Below the pieces are notes generated by a model. That model saw only the letters and a program-made list of their open reading frames with translations. It was not told where the DNA came from and did no database searches. Positions 34,088 through 42,863 of a stretch of 44,763 nucleotides of DNA are shown in pieces (positions within the stretch are counted from its first letter, which is position 1; each line of letters starts with the position of its first letter). Where the stretch lies: positions 1-44,763 of the forward strand of contig JAGASI010000003.1 of NCBI GenBank assembly GCA_017621845.1. The letters run 5' to 3'. Source of the DNA: Muribaculaceae bacterium (GTDB lineage: Bacteria > Bacteroidota > Bacteroidia > Bacteroidales > Muribaculaceae). The translations under genes and the position numbers were made by a program.

Positions 34088-34507
34088 ATGAAAACCGGCA
34101 AAAAAACAGCAGAACAAAGCACGAGGCGCCTTGGTCGCTTCTCGTGGCTTGCCATACGCACTGCTACAGTTGTCGCGACAGCCTATCTGATTGCAACAAT
34201 ACTTTCCAAGCCATTCTCTTTCTCACTCGGCGCCGTCTCGGCAATGTCCTCAGCCGACTTCTGTATCACCGACATGTATCAGCTGATAGCCAACGGACGA
34301 GAAGTGAGAACACTCAGCCCTGACATAGTCATCGTCGACGTGAACAACTGCACTCGCGACCAAATAGCCGAGACCGTCGACCTGATCAGACTTTGCGACC
34401 CCAAAGCCATTGGCGTTGACATATCGTTTGTGGAGCATCGAGAAGGCGACGAGTCACTGCTGAGCAGCCTCATGGGGGGGGTAAATTGGTGGCTGTCAAG
34501 ATGTTAG
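34088..34507 (+). CDS. CHASE2-domain membrane sensor, N-terminal part (frameshifted)
   Basis: The 139-residue frame starts MKTGKKTAEQSTRRLGRF, has a TM helix at about residues 20-40 (IRTATVVATAYLIATIL) and then the opening of an extracytoplasmic CHASE2 domain: PDIVIVDVNNCTRDQIAETV and DPKAIGVDISFVE. At 34474-34481 a run of eight G pushes it into a short wrong frame (NWWLSRC) and a TAG. With nine G (or six) the frame would join the one at 34486 into a single protein of about 402 residues that reads naturally as CHASE2 plus C-terminal helices. As given, this is either an off-phase allele, a mutation, a programmed -1 frameshift or a sequencing error. Confidence 0.75.
   Translation: MKTGKKTAEQSTRRLGRFSWLAIRTATVVATAYLIATILSKPFSFSLGAVSAMSSADFCITDMYQLIANGREVRTLSPDIVIVDVNNCTRDQIAETVDLIRLCDPKAIGVDISFVEHREGDESLLSSLMGGVNWWLSRC
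34474..34481 (+). repeat. G8 homopolymer at the CHASE2 frameshift
   Basis: Eight consecutive G follow CAT and precede TAAATTGG, exactly where two halves of one domain lie in different frames. G6 or G9 would restore one frame. Such tracts are classic sites of slipped-strand phase variation. Confidence 0.8.
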
Positions 34508-35295
34508 ACAGCAGTCACAAGATTAAAGGCAAAGAAATATTCAAGACAAAATTCCAAAGTTGGTTCACCGACTCTGTTGACAACGACATCATATGGGTAG
34601 CCGCCAACATGCCGGCATTAAAAGAGGGGGGAACGATACGTAAATTTAAGGCCAAGTTTGACATGGAAGACGGTACAGAACTTCCGTCATTTGCCTATGC
34701 ACTCGCCAAAATTGCCGACCCGGAAAAAGCACGCGCCTTCGACAAACGTGGCAACGACCTCGAATACATATACTATCCATCAACCGAATTCAAAATCCTG
34801 ATGCCGTCAGAGCTCTATGACCGAGGCGAAGAACTAACCGGTAAGGTTGTTCTCGTGGGAGTACTCAACGACCCCGGCGACATGCACCGAACACCCCTCG
34901 ATGCCCACAACTCAGGCACCATCATTCAAGCCTATGCTCTCAACACAATTCTCACCGGTAATTTCCTCAACGACTGCCCGACATGGGTAGGAGAAGTTAC
35001 TGCACTTATTATCACCATACTATTTGCCGCTTTCTCCCTGAGCATCAGCTCGGGTGTGAGAGGCATGTTCCTGAGAATTCTACAACTGATACTCCTATAC
35101 CTGCTACTATACGCCGGATACTGGTTCTTCCTCGAGCGCAATGTGATGGTAGACTTCTCACGTTCATTCCTGATGCTCGCCTTCACATTCTTTGCTGTCG
35201 ATATTTGGAACGGCCTATGGGTTATGTACGGTTTTACCAAATCCAAAATAAAAAAATTGCGCAAACGCCCTAAAGTCCTTCCCGACAAAACATAA
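34486..35295 (+). CDS. CHASE2-domain membrane sensor, C-terminal part (frameshifted)
   Basis: This 269-residue frame opens at a TTG; the first ATG is at 34501. It carries the rest of the CHASE2 domain, including FKILMPSELYDRGEELTGKV, VVLVGVLNDPGDMHRTPL (the conserved end motif of CHASE2 that leads into the helices) and GTIIQAYALNTILTG. Three TM helices follow at about residues 167-187, 195-217 and 225-250, then a short basic tail (KLRKRPKVLPDKT). CHASE2 proteins usually end in a kinase, cyclase or other output domain, but here none follows. Independent translation is unlikely; it is best read with the frame at 34088 as one gene. Confidence 0.75.
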   Translation: MVAVKMLDSSHKIKGKEIFKTKFQSWFTDSVDNDIIWVAANMPALKEGGTIRKFKAKFDMEDGTELPSFAYALAKIADPEKARAFDKRGNDLEYIYYPSTEFKILMPSELYDRGEELTGKVVLVGVLNDPGDMHRTPLDAHNSGTIIQAYALNTILTGNFLNDCPTWVGEVTALIITILFAAFSLSISSGVRGMFLRILQLILLYLLLYAGYWFFLERNVMVDFSRSFLMLAFTFFAVDIWNGLWVMYGFTKSKIKKLRKRPKVLPDKT

Positions 35296-35396
35296 CAGAG
35301 CATACCCACCCCGAAAAAATTTATTCACAAACAATATTCACTGTCCCGTCTCAACAAGAAGGGATATATGAAACATAATCAGACATACAATAACCA

Positions 35397-36233
35397 ATGA
35401 AAAAATTTTTACTTTTAGCGGCATTGATATTGACAGTCTTTACAACATCTGCCAAGTTTACCATACACTCAGTGAGTGGTAAAGTAAAACTCGAGCGTGC
35501 CGGCAAAATCCATCAAGTAACATCAGGCATGGAAGTCGGTGGCGTAGACAAAATCACTGTAGCGCCCGACGCGGCAATAGAAATACTGAACTCGGTAGAC
35601 TCCAAGGTGTACCGATGTGAAGAAGCCGGCACATATACTCCCACACGCATCATGATGGAAGCACGCCGCAAAGCCGACTCCAAATTTGGAGCTATTGCCA
35701 AGACCGCACGCTTCAGTAACGGGAATTCACCCCAAGGAGGCATTGTCTACTCCGAAGGTTGTCTCGTGACTCGCGCCTTAGAGACCTATGACCCAGAGGG
35801 AGCTACAACCCAGATTGACGCAATGCAGATTGCAACCGCCATGGCTACCAAAATGTCAGGTGCCCCTTCAGACTCAATTCCCATGCCGTTGTCCCACGCT
35901 TTGCCTGCCGCCGGGAAAGGACTGGAATTCTCCATTGACAACACATTTGACTACCCCGTGTATGTAAACGTCGTAAAATGTGGCGGCAATGATAAAAAAC
36001 GCACTGTCAAAATCTCAGAGCTCGGACAACCCGTCGGATGCTATATAATCCTGCCCGGCCAGACCCTCATGCGCCGACATTCTCTTGACCTTGACCCCGA
36101 TTATAAACACATACTCGTCTTGACAAGATGCTACTTTGACATCGATGAAGTTATTGAAAAAGCCGCTACAATAGAAATCAAGGATGACACACCCATTCTG
36201 ACCGGCGGACATATATATATAACAAAACTATGA
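35397..36233 (+). CDS. Exported protein with FecR-like N-terminal domain
   Basis: The 278-residue protein has a cleavable signal peptide (LLLAALILTVFTTSAK). The first mature domain (about 20-85) shows the FecR-like beta pattern HSVSGKVKLERAGKIHQV, GMEVGGVDKITV and AIEIL. The remainder has no family I recognise, but includes a Gln/Met/Ala-rich helix near 140-160 and a beta-rich end with a DDTPIL stretch. FecR-like domains outside iron regulation are common in exported proteins near CHASE2 sensors. It lies 101 bp after the CHASE2 gene and 121 bp before the propeller-like gene, so the run is spaced rather than overlapping. Confidence 0.75.
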   Translation: MKKFLLLAALILTVFTTSAKFTIHSVSGKVKLERAGKIHQVTSGMEVGGVDKITVAPDAAIEILNSVDSKVYRCEEAGTYTPTRIMMEARRKADSKFGAIAKTARFSNGNSPQGGIVYSEGCLVTRALETYDPEGATTQIDAMQIATAMATKMSGAPSDSIPMPLSHALPAAGKGLEFSIDNTFDYPVYVNVVKCGGNDKKRTVKISELGQPVGCYIILPGQTLMRRHSLDLDPDYKHILVLTRCYFDIDEVIEKAATIEIKDDTPILTGGHIYITKL

Positions 36234-36354
36234 GAGCCAACCGATTCTAAGCTCATAACATCCCAAACCCTTCAATAAATACAATTACGGCTACTGCCAC
36301 TAATGAGCGATTGGTTAAACGATATGACAAATAACCTAATAATCAATAAATAAC

Positions 36355-38469
36355 ATGAACAAATTTTTTAAATTTGGAGCAACTGCCATCATAGCGGCTT
36401 TAGCTTACCCTTTCAGCATCAATGCAACTGACAAAGATGACCCCGAGAAGGACATCACTCTAATCAAAACAGACTATATTCTCCCCCACCCCCTAACTCC
36501 CGATATGTTAGCCAAATGTGGCACCACAATATACACCACAGAGAGCAACGCGGTGGTAAATGCCATGGGTACAATTCTCACCAAACGAGGTCAAAAAGCC
36601 CGTTCCTTAGCTGTCAGCCCTACCAATACGCGATATGTGTACATCTATGACGATAAGGACAAGACCAAGGGAGAAGCATACCTCACCACCGAAGTAGGAG
36701 CCGATGCCTTAATTCATAAATTCAAACCTAAAAAATACGGTTCTCTCGTTTCAGCCTTGTATACAACCGACGCCCAGAACCTGTTATTAGGGCGTGCCGA
36801 CTCACTTATAGTAAGAGTCGAGCCTTATAAATTCATCCCCCAAGACACAATCAAGGTGGATATATGTCCCAACACAATAGAAATAAGCAACAACGGTTAC
36901 TTCCTTGCTGTTTCCGACGGACATAAGGTTGTGGTCTACAACTATGAAGAGAAAAAACCACGTCAGAGATGGATATTCGAGTCAAAAGTGACAGACATCA
37001 AATTTAACAATGACGCCACCGAATTTGCCGTTCTCACCGATGACGGCCTCGCCAGTATCTACGATACACGCACGTTCCTGATTAAAGATGACCGTGACGA
37101 CCTCGGCGATGGCATAGCCCTCGACTACAACTTTGACGGCAAATGGATGGCCGTAGCTGTCTCTCCGGACACAATACGCGTGGTCAACCGCCTTGACCCT
37201 TCAAAGGATATGATAATACCTGTGTTAGCCGGTGATTTGACTGATATAGCTTTTATCCCTGACAGCGAAGGCAATACAATGTTGGCATTTACCGGCTATC
37301 AATCGTTAAGGTTGCGCCGTATGTGGAACCTCTCGCCATATTATGGAAAACTCGTCAAAGAAAGAGCCGATGCCAAAATGAACGAGTGGCTCAAAATGAT
37401 GCCCGGTGAAACCATGGAAGAATATCGCGCTCGTGTCAATGACGAGTCCCGCAAACGTCAACGTGCTCTTTTCGAGGCCGAGATTGCTTCCTCTCTCGCC
37501 AATGACCTACTGTCCATGTCCACCATCACACTCGGCAAGTATGACCGCGCCAATCAGGTGCTTCAAATCAACTTTGACAACATGCCATCGATATATCTGC
37601 CGGTCGGTGAACAAGACCTGGGAGCTTTCCACAATGCCTCAGAGTTGGAATTCCGCAACTCCAAGTATGGCGTGATGAATGACGACAACTTTGAGCTCAT
37701 CTATGCCGAAGTTTACAACAAAAACAATGGCAAGACCTATATATTTGACAACATCGAGCGTGCTTCTCTCAGCTACATGGAAGGCGATGACAACATCGTA
37801 TCGATAGAAGTTATCCAGCAACAACAGATGGAAGAGCTGAAGCTTCAGGAATTACGCCGCAAAGTTATCGACGAAGCCAAATTACGTCAAATAATCTCAA
37901 ACCATACCAACATCACAGTAAACTCAGAGATTGTTCCCGACTATGACGCCAACGGCAAACGCATACTTAACTACAAGCTAAACTTCTCGTATGAAGTAGA
38001 ACCCGACTTCAGCGTAGTAGAAGATTTTGCCCCCGGCAAATACCATGTAGAGGAAAGTGGTGCAGCCACCGCCATGCTTGACATCGTGAAAAGAGCGTTT
38101 GAAGGCGACCTGGCACGATATGTTGTTCCCGGCAAAAAACTGCTCGTCAATATCCAAGGCTCGGCCGACGCAATACCTATACGCACTTCACTGGCATATG
38201 ATGGCGCTTACGGTGAATTTGAAGAAGTACCCGTCAAACAAAACGGTCTGATGAAAGCTGTTACAGTGACCAAGAAAGACGGCATGCACACCAACGAGCA
38301 ACTCGCATTCATACGCGGTGTAGGCGTGAAAGATTATCTCACCAAAAATATTGAAAACCTCAATAAAATGAATTCTGACTATCGGTACACAATCGACGTG
38401 GCCGAAGGCCGTGGTGGTGAATTCCGCCGTATAACTGTAGAATTCACCTTTATAGATGCCAACCTTTAA
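36355..38469 (+). CDS. Exported propeller-like protein with a module shared with the caspase and an OmpA-like end
   Basis: The 704-residue protein has a signal peptide (GATAIIAALAYPFSINA). Residues of about 80-335 contain repeated strand patterns such as KVTDIKFNNDATEFAVLTDDG and GIALDYNFDGKWMAVAVS (shortened here), typical of WD40/beta-propeller blades. At about 345-475 comes a module starting WLKMMPGETMEEYRARV that aligns with the caspase protein at 38506. The C-terminus (about 596-704) reads like a divergent OmpA peptidoglycan-binding domain: LLVNIQGSADAIPI, NEQLAFIRGVGVKDYL, and FRRITVEFTF. It could tether a complex to the cell wall. The propeller and OmpA calls are by motif and moderately sure. 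Confidence 0.75.
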   Translation: MNKFFKFGATAIIAALAYPFSINATDKDDPEKDITLIKTDYILPHPLTPDMLAKCGTTIYTTESNAVVNAMGTILTKRGQKARSLAVSPTNTRYVYIYDDKDKTKGEAYLTTEVGADALIHKFKPKKYGSLVSALYTTDAQNLLLGRADSLIVRVEPYKFIPQDTIKVDICPNTIEISNNGYFLAVSDGHKVVVYNYEEKKPRQRWIFESKVTDIKFNNDATEFAVLTDDGLASIYDTRTFLIKDDRDDLGDGIALDYNFDGKWMAVAVSPDTIRVVNRLDPSKDMIIPVLAGDLTDIAFIPDSEGNTMLAFTGYQSLRLRRMWNLSPYYGKLVKERADAKMNEWLKMMPGETMEEYRARVNDESRKRQRALFEAEIASSLANDLLSMSTITLGKYDRANQVLQINFDNMPSIYLPVGEQDLGAFHNASELEFRNSKYGVMNDDNFELIYAEVYNKNNGKTYIFDNIERASLSYMEGDDNIVSIEVIQQQQMEELKLQELRRKVIDEAKLRQIISNHTNITVNSEIVPDYDANGKRILNYKLNFSYEVEPDFSVVEDFAPGKYHVEESGAATAMLDIVKRAFEGDLARYVVPGKKLLVNIQGSADAIPIRTSLAYDGAYGEFEEVPVKQNGLMKAVTVTKKDGMHTNEQLAFIRGVGVKDYLTKNIENLNKMNSDYRYTIDVAEGRGGEFRRITVEFTFIDANL

Positions 38470-38505
38470 GAGGTCCTACCACTTCTTAACCACCCTCATG
38501 ATGTC

Positions 38506-41130
38506 ATGAAAAAAAATCTCGTAATAGCTATTATCTTTACTACTGCAGGGCTATCTCTGTCGGGGGCATATACTACCCCCGACAAAATAGCCGATGTGGG
38601 ACCTGAAGCCGACACGCTCGCCGTGGGTGAGGCCAACGTCATTGACACCACCGCCCTATATGAGAATGTCCTCGGGCTCATGTCCAAGGTAACAGAGGCA
38701 CGAGAAGCCCCAAATAGAGACGATGCCTCTTACTTTCCTCTTGTATATGAAACTACAACCCGGGCGACTGAGGTACTCGATATGGTTGAACAAGGGTCCC
38801 AGCGTTTCTATGCGATGAAGGAGGTTCTAAAGGCCTTATGTCCATCACTCGAAGCCGGTGCATTCTACTACTCAGCACTCAACGACCGTGCCGGATTAGC
38901 CCAATATGCCCGCAAATTCATAGACCTGCGCCTACATCCCGCCTTCAAGGACGACCTACTCCCATATGACCAGGGCGTATACCACATCATGGCTTATAAC
39001 GCGGCCTCCGACGCCTATAATAACAAAGAGTATGACCGCGCCATAGATTACTTCAAGGTATATTTCTCGACCGGTGAGATGTCCCAACGCGAGACCGTCT
39101 ATACATTCATGGGACAAGCCGCTATCAATATACAGAAATATGATCTTGCGGTACAAACCCTGCGTGAAGGTGTCAAGAATTACCCCAACAACGACCTTCT
39201 GCGCAAACTCGCAATACAAGCCTGCATCGAAGGTAACCGCGGTGAATATCTCGAGGAACTCGTCGATGATGGTCTCGCTCTTGACCCCGATAACCTCAAA
39301 TATATCGAAATCAAGGGCTGTCTCCTTGAAGACAACCTCAACTTCCTCGGTGCACTACAACGTTTCCAAACTCTTGACAAGGCCGACCCGGGAAAACTGT
39401 CTACGGCCAAACATATTGCCCTATGCTTCTATAACGCCGCCGTAAACCTTTTCAACGAAGCTCAGACAGTGGCCAAGGATGAAAGAGAAGCAAGCCGACT
39501 GAGACGCAAAGCTCGCAACTACTTCGCCGCCGCGGCCCAAAAAATGGAGGAAATACTGGTCGCCGACCCTACTAATGTGAAATACCTGAGGTCGCTCGGC
39601 GTGTCCTACCTGTGCATGGAACAGAAAGACCTGTTCCAGGAGATAAACAACAAGCTGAAAGCTATGGGAGAAGACCCCTTGGCCAATGTATTCATGCCTC
39701 CTATGATGGCCTATGAAAACGGAGGACGCCGTAACTTCCAATACAAGGGCATCACTGACGGTAATATCCAAGTCCCGCTATATTCTGAATATGGCAAACA
39801 ATATGTGACCGATGCCCTGAAAGCATGGGCACCCAAAGGTGAGTTTGAGTCACTGGAAGCCTACCAGCAACGAGTAAGCCCCAAATCTCTACGCGCCGAA
39901 TATGACCGTCTTAACCAAGAGGCACAAGCGAAATATATTAACGAATACTCTTCCCAACTGCGTCTCAGCGATGTAAAATTGCAGACTTATGATGTACGCA
40001 GCGAGTCATTCCGTGTCGACACAAACTTTGGTCCTTTCTATGTCAAGGTCCCTAATAAGGATGGCGAAGCCGAGATGTTCAAGGCCAACTGGGAGGCTTC
40101 CCGATTTCTAAACACCCGATTCAGTATCCTTGATGACAAGGTACAGATAGCATCACTGACAGTACTCACTCCCGGTGGTATGAAATATGACTACTCCAAC
40201 GACCGCTTGGTTGACTACCAACTGCCCGACCTGGTTGTCGACCTGCCGAGCATCATGGCCGCAAGCGGTATCAACACCTCAGATACAAAAAGCACCTCCC
40301 CTTCATCAACCAAACCCCAAGAAGCCATCATCACCGCCCTCTCAGACGTGGATCGCGAAATCCCCGAAAACAAGCAAGAGTCAACTAATAAGCTCGTCCT
40401 GATTATTGCCAACGAGAACTATGACAACGTGGCAAAAGTTGATGCAGCTTACCATGATGGCAAACGCTTCAACGACTATTGCATCAAGACACTCGGCATA
40501 CCTGAAAACAACGTCAGCTTCAACAATAACGTGTCGCTTGCCAAAATGAGAAGCCAGTTACATCTGCTCGAGGATGCCGTCAAATCATTTGGTGCCCCGG
40601 TAGACGTGATTATCTACTATGCCGGACATGGTATGCCAGACGAAGCCACTAAAGACGCATATCTACTTCCCGTGGACGGTGACCCTCGTCTTCCTGCCGA
40701 CACCGGTTTTTCTCTCGACAGCTTCTATAAACGTCTGGCCGGAATGAATGCCCGCAGCGTCTCGGTATTCATCGATGCATGCTTCTCCGGTGCACAGCGC
40801 GACGGACAGATGCTGGCCTCAGCCCGTGCCGTAGTCATTCAACCCAAAACTGCCGCTCCCAAGGGTAATATGTTCATCCTGTCAGCCGCAAGCGGTCAGG
40901 AGACTGCTCTCCCCTATGTTGAGAAAAACCACGGATTGTTCACATACTACCTTCTCAAAAAATTGCAAGAGTCTAAGGGAAACGCCACTTTAAAAGAAAT
41001 TGCCGACTATGTAAAATCCAACGTTGCACGCCAGTCTGTTTTAATCAACAAAAAGAAACAGACCCCTACAGTACAACTCTCAGGAAAAATGTCTGACGAA
41101 TTTAAGACCAAAAAACTTAGAGGCAAATGA
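38506..41130 (+). CDS. Exported caspase-like (peptidase C14) protein with TPRs
   Basis: The 874-residue protein begins with a signal peptide (LVIAIIFTTAGLSLSGA). TPR-like helices cover about 150-410 (DAYNNKEYDRAIDYFKVYF; QKYDLAVQTLREGVKNYP). The module shared with the 36355 protein starts at about 439 (WAPKGEFESLEAYQQRV). The caspase domain spans about 625-865, with the catalytic dyad H708 (YYAGHGMPDE) and C759 (VFIDACFSGAQRDG), plus LVLIIANENYDNVAKVD and FILSAASGQETALPY. The predicted export puts this protease in the periplasm, unlike cytoplasmic prokaryotic caspases of defence systems. It lies 36 bp after the propeller gene. The substrate is unknown. Confidence 0.9.
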   Translation: MKKNLVIAIIFTTAGLSLSGAYTTPDKIADVGPEADTLAVGEANVIDTTALYENVLGLMSKVTEAREAPNRDDASYFPLVYETTTRATEVLDMVEQGSQRFYAMKEVLKALCPSLEAGAFYYSALNDRAGLAQYARKFIDLRLHPAFKDDLLPYDQGVYHIMAYNAASDAYNNKEYDRAIDYFKVYFSTGEMSQRETVYTFMGQAAINIQKYDLAVQTLREGVKNYPNNDLLRKLAIQACIEGNRGEYLEELVDDGLALDPDNLKYIEIKGCLLEDNLNFLGALQRFQTLDKADPGKLSTAKHIALCFYNAAVNLFNEAQTVAKDEREASRLRRKARNYFAAAAQKMEEILVADPTNVKYLRSLGVSYLCMEQKDLFQEINNKLKAMGEDPLANVFMPPMMAYENGGRRNFQYKGITDGNIQVPLYSEYGKQYVTDALKAWAPKGEFESLEAYQQRVSPKSLRAEYDRLNQEAQAKYINEYSSQLRLSDVKLQTYDVRSESFRVDTNFGPFYVKVPNKDGEAEMFKANWEASRFLNTRFSILDDKVQIASLTVLTPGGMKYDYSNDRLVDYQLPDLVVDLPSIMAASGINTSDTKSTSPSSTKPQEAIITALSDVDREIPENKQESTNKLVLIIANENYDNVAKVDAAYHDGKRFNDYCIKTLGIPENNVSFNNNVSLAKMRSQLHLLEDAVKSFGAPVDVIIYYAGHGMPDEATKDAYLLPVDGDPRLPADTGFSLDSFYKRLAGMNARSVSVFIDACFSGAQRDGQMLASARAVVIQPKTAAPKGNMFILSAASGQETALPYVEKNHGLFTYYLLKKLQESKGNATLKEIADYVKSNVARQSVLINKKKQTPTVQLSGKMSDEFKTKKLRGK

Positions 41131-41158
41131 TTAAATAGAGCAAACGATAAAAAAGTAT

Positions 41159-42046
41159 ATGGTAATTTTTAAACATACTACTCGCTTAACCTTAGCTGTA
41201 ATAGCATCATATCTACTTTTTACTCCGATAGCGTCGGCTCAGAAGTTACTGACAGGCGTGGCTGTGTTTCACGCCGAGAACCACCACTCAATGACCGACT
41301 GCCGAGAAGGCGCCCTACAAATGGCCCGCATCAATGCTCTCGCCGATGAATATGGACGCACAATCGGCTCCGGCACAATATCGGTCTCAGGCACCGGCAA
41401 GAACGGCGAACAAGACTTCTTCCAGGAGTTGGCCACAACCGAGGTGTGCGGTGAATGGATTGCCGATGTGGGCGAACCCAAATATGACATCTCCCTCGGC
41501 CCTGACAACCTATATATCGTAAAATGCACGGTGAGTGGCAAAACTCGCCCCTTGAGCAACGAGGCCCCCGATTTTAAAGCCGAAGTCCTGCGCAACGGTG
41601 ATACCGACAAGTTTATAGACACCCGTTTCAACAGCGGTGACTTGATGAAACTTATCTTCAAAGCCCCATGTGACGGCTACGTCGCTGTTTACCTTGCATG
41701 TGCCGACCGAACCGTCTACACCCTCTTCCCATACATCAACAACTCTGACGGACCCATCAAGATTAAAGGTGGAAAAGAATATATACTGTTCTCGCCCACG
41801 TGTACCGACCTTGGTGAGGTTGACGAAATGCAACTGCGCACCGATGTCCCCATGGAACTAAACCATCTCTATATCGTTTTTTCACCCAACGAATTCTCAC
41901 GTGCCATAGACTCGGCCTCAGACAACGATGCTCCCCGAAGTCTGTCTTTCAAGGAGTTTTCAAAATGGATGATGACCAACCGGTCACACGACCCTAAGAT
42001 GGGACTCAAGACAATACCCATCACTATCATCGGACCCAAAAACTGA
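41159..42046 (+). CDS. Exported DUF4384-domain protein
   Basis: The 295-residue protein has a signal peptide (LAVIASYLLFTPIASAQ), then an LPP20/FlgT-like segment (CREGALQMARINALADEYGR), and a C-terminal DUF4384 domain: RFNSGDLMKLIFKAPCDGYVAVYL, TVYTLFPYINNSDGPIKIKGG and LNHLYIVFSPNEF (each given in part). DUF4384 often accompanies caspase-like and Ser/Thr kinase proteins in bacteria and is thought to be a surface or periplasmic binding domain. It begins 28 bp after the caspase gene, so the two are almost certainly co-transcribed, which supports a functional link. Confidence 0.82.
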   Translation: MVIFKHTTRLTLAVIASYLLFTPIASAQKLLTGVAVFHAENHHSMTDCREGALQMARINALADEYGRTIGSGTISVSGTGKNGEQDFFQELATTEVCGEWIADVGEPKYDISLGPDNLYIVKCTVSGKTRPLSNEAPDFKAEVLRNGDTDKFIDTRFNSGDLMKLIFKAPCDGYVAVYLACADRTVYTLFPYINNSDGPIKIKGGKEYILFSPTCTDLGEVDEMQLRTDVPMELNHLYIVFSPNEFSRAIDSASDNDAPRSLSFKEFSKWMMTNRSHDPKMGLKTIPITIIGPKN

Positions 42047-42157
42047 CCCTAACATCAGCCGGTCAATATCGGTCTTACTATTCCTGGTTACATAACTTTA
42101 TTTTACATATTAACACAGTCTTATTCATTATTATAAACATTTTTAAACCAAACAATC

Positions 42158-42787
42158 ATGAAAAAATTTATTGCAATCTTCATGGCGTTCTGCTTTGCTT
42201 TTACCGGCGTTATGATGGCCGATAGTGCAAAAGACCTGCGTAAAGCACGTGACAAACAGAAAAAAGAAAAAATCAAACAATTCAAAAAAGAAGGCTGGAC
42301 CATATTCGGCTCTACCAACACAATCGACGTTGCCCTGCTCTCCCACTATAACAAATTGCAGAATCTCGGTGACGATGCTCACGAGGTAGTTGGACTCGCC
42401 AGCAATTTCAAGTCCAAAAATGTCGGTGTACAGACAGCTCATAACAATGCCTGCATCACCTACGCCCAGGAGGCCGGCAGCGATTTACAAGGTCGCGTCG
42501 TCAGCGACATCTATGGCAGCGCATCTGATGCCGATGGCGAATTTGACCACTTCTATGCCGCCTATGAACGCGCCGTACAGAAAGAAATACGTGGCGAGCT
42601 CAAGTCGAGCTTCAGCATCATACACGACAACAAAGATGGCACATTTGACCTCCAGACATTCTTTATCGTGGACGAAGCCGGTGCACGCCAAGCCCGCATG
42701 CGTGCTCTCGAGGCCGCAATGAAAGAGAGTGAAGTCGCTCAAAAACATGCCGATAAAATTTCAGAATTTATAAAAGGCGCAAAATAA
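42158..42787 (+). CDS. Small exported protein of unknown function
   Basis: The 209-residue product has a signal peptide (AIFMAFCFAFTGVMMA), a highly basic helix (KDLRKARDKQKKEKIKQFKK), then KEGWTIFGSTNTIDVALLSHYNKL and VQTAHNNACITYAQEAGSDL. The layout, a Lys-rich helix, a KEGW segment and an LPP20-like alpha/beta part, is one I associate with short exported proteins of Bacteroidales without known function. It is encoded 111 bp after the DUF4384 gene. The spacer has TAACTTTA, one base short of a -7 element, so it may have its own promoter. The family assignment is tentative. Confidence 0.65.
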   Translation: MKKFIAIFMAFCFAFTGVMMADSAKDLRKARDKQKKEKIKQFKKEGWTIFGSTNTIDVALLSHYNKLQNLGDDAHEVVGLASNFKSKNVGVQTAHNNACITYAQEAGSDLQGRVVSDIYGSASDADGEFDHFYAAYERAVQKEIRGELKSSFSIIHDNKDGTFDLQTFFIVDEAGARQARMRALEAAMKESEVAQKHADKISEFIKGAK

Positions 42788-42802
42788 TCATCCTTTTTCT
42801 AT

Positions 42803-42847
42803 CGAGAAGGTGTTGCTTAAGTCAGCAATAACTGCAACACCTTCTCG
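42803..42847 (+). promoter_or_regulatory. Strong hairpin between the small exported protein and the transglutaminase gene
   Basis: A perfect 14-bp stem (42803-42816 with 42834-42847) and a 17-nt loop fill the 76-bp gap, ending 16 bp before the ATG at 42864. There is no T tract after it. It is well placed to hinder or regulate translation or transcription of the next gene, and it argues against the GTG start at 42810, which lies in the stem. Confidence 0.65.
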
Positions 42848-42863
42848 CCTAACCTTACTCGCT

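Noticed and set aside
42810..42863. GTG start extending the transglutaminase-like protein by 18 residues
   Set aside because: The codons lie in a strong hairpin, and the ATG at 42864 begins directly with a good signal peptide.
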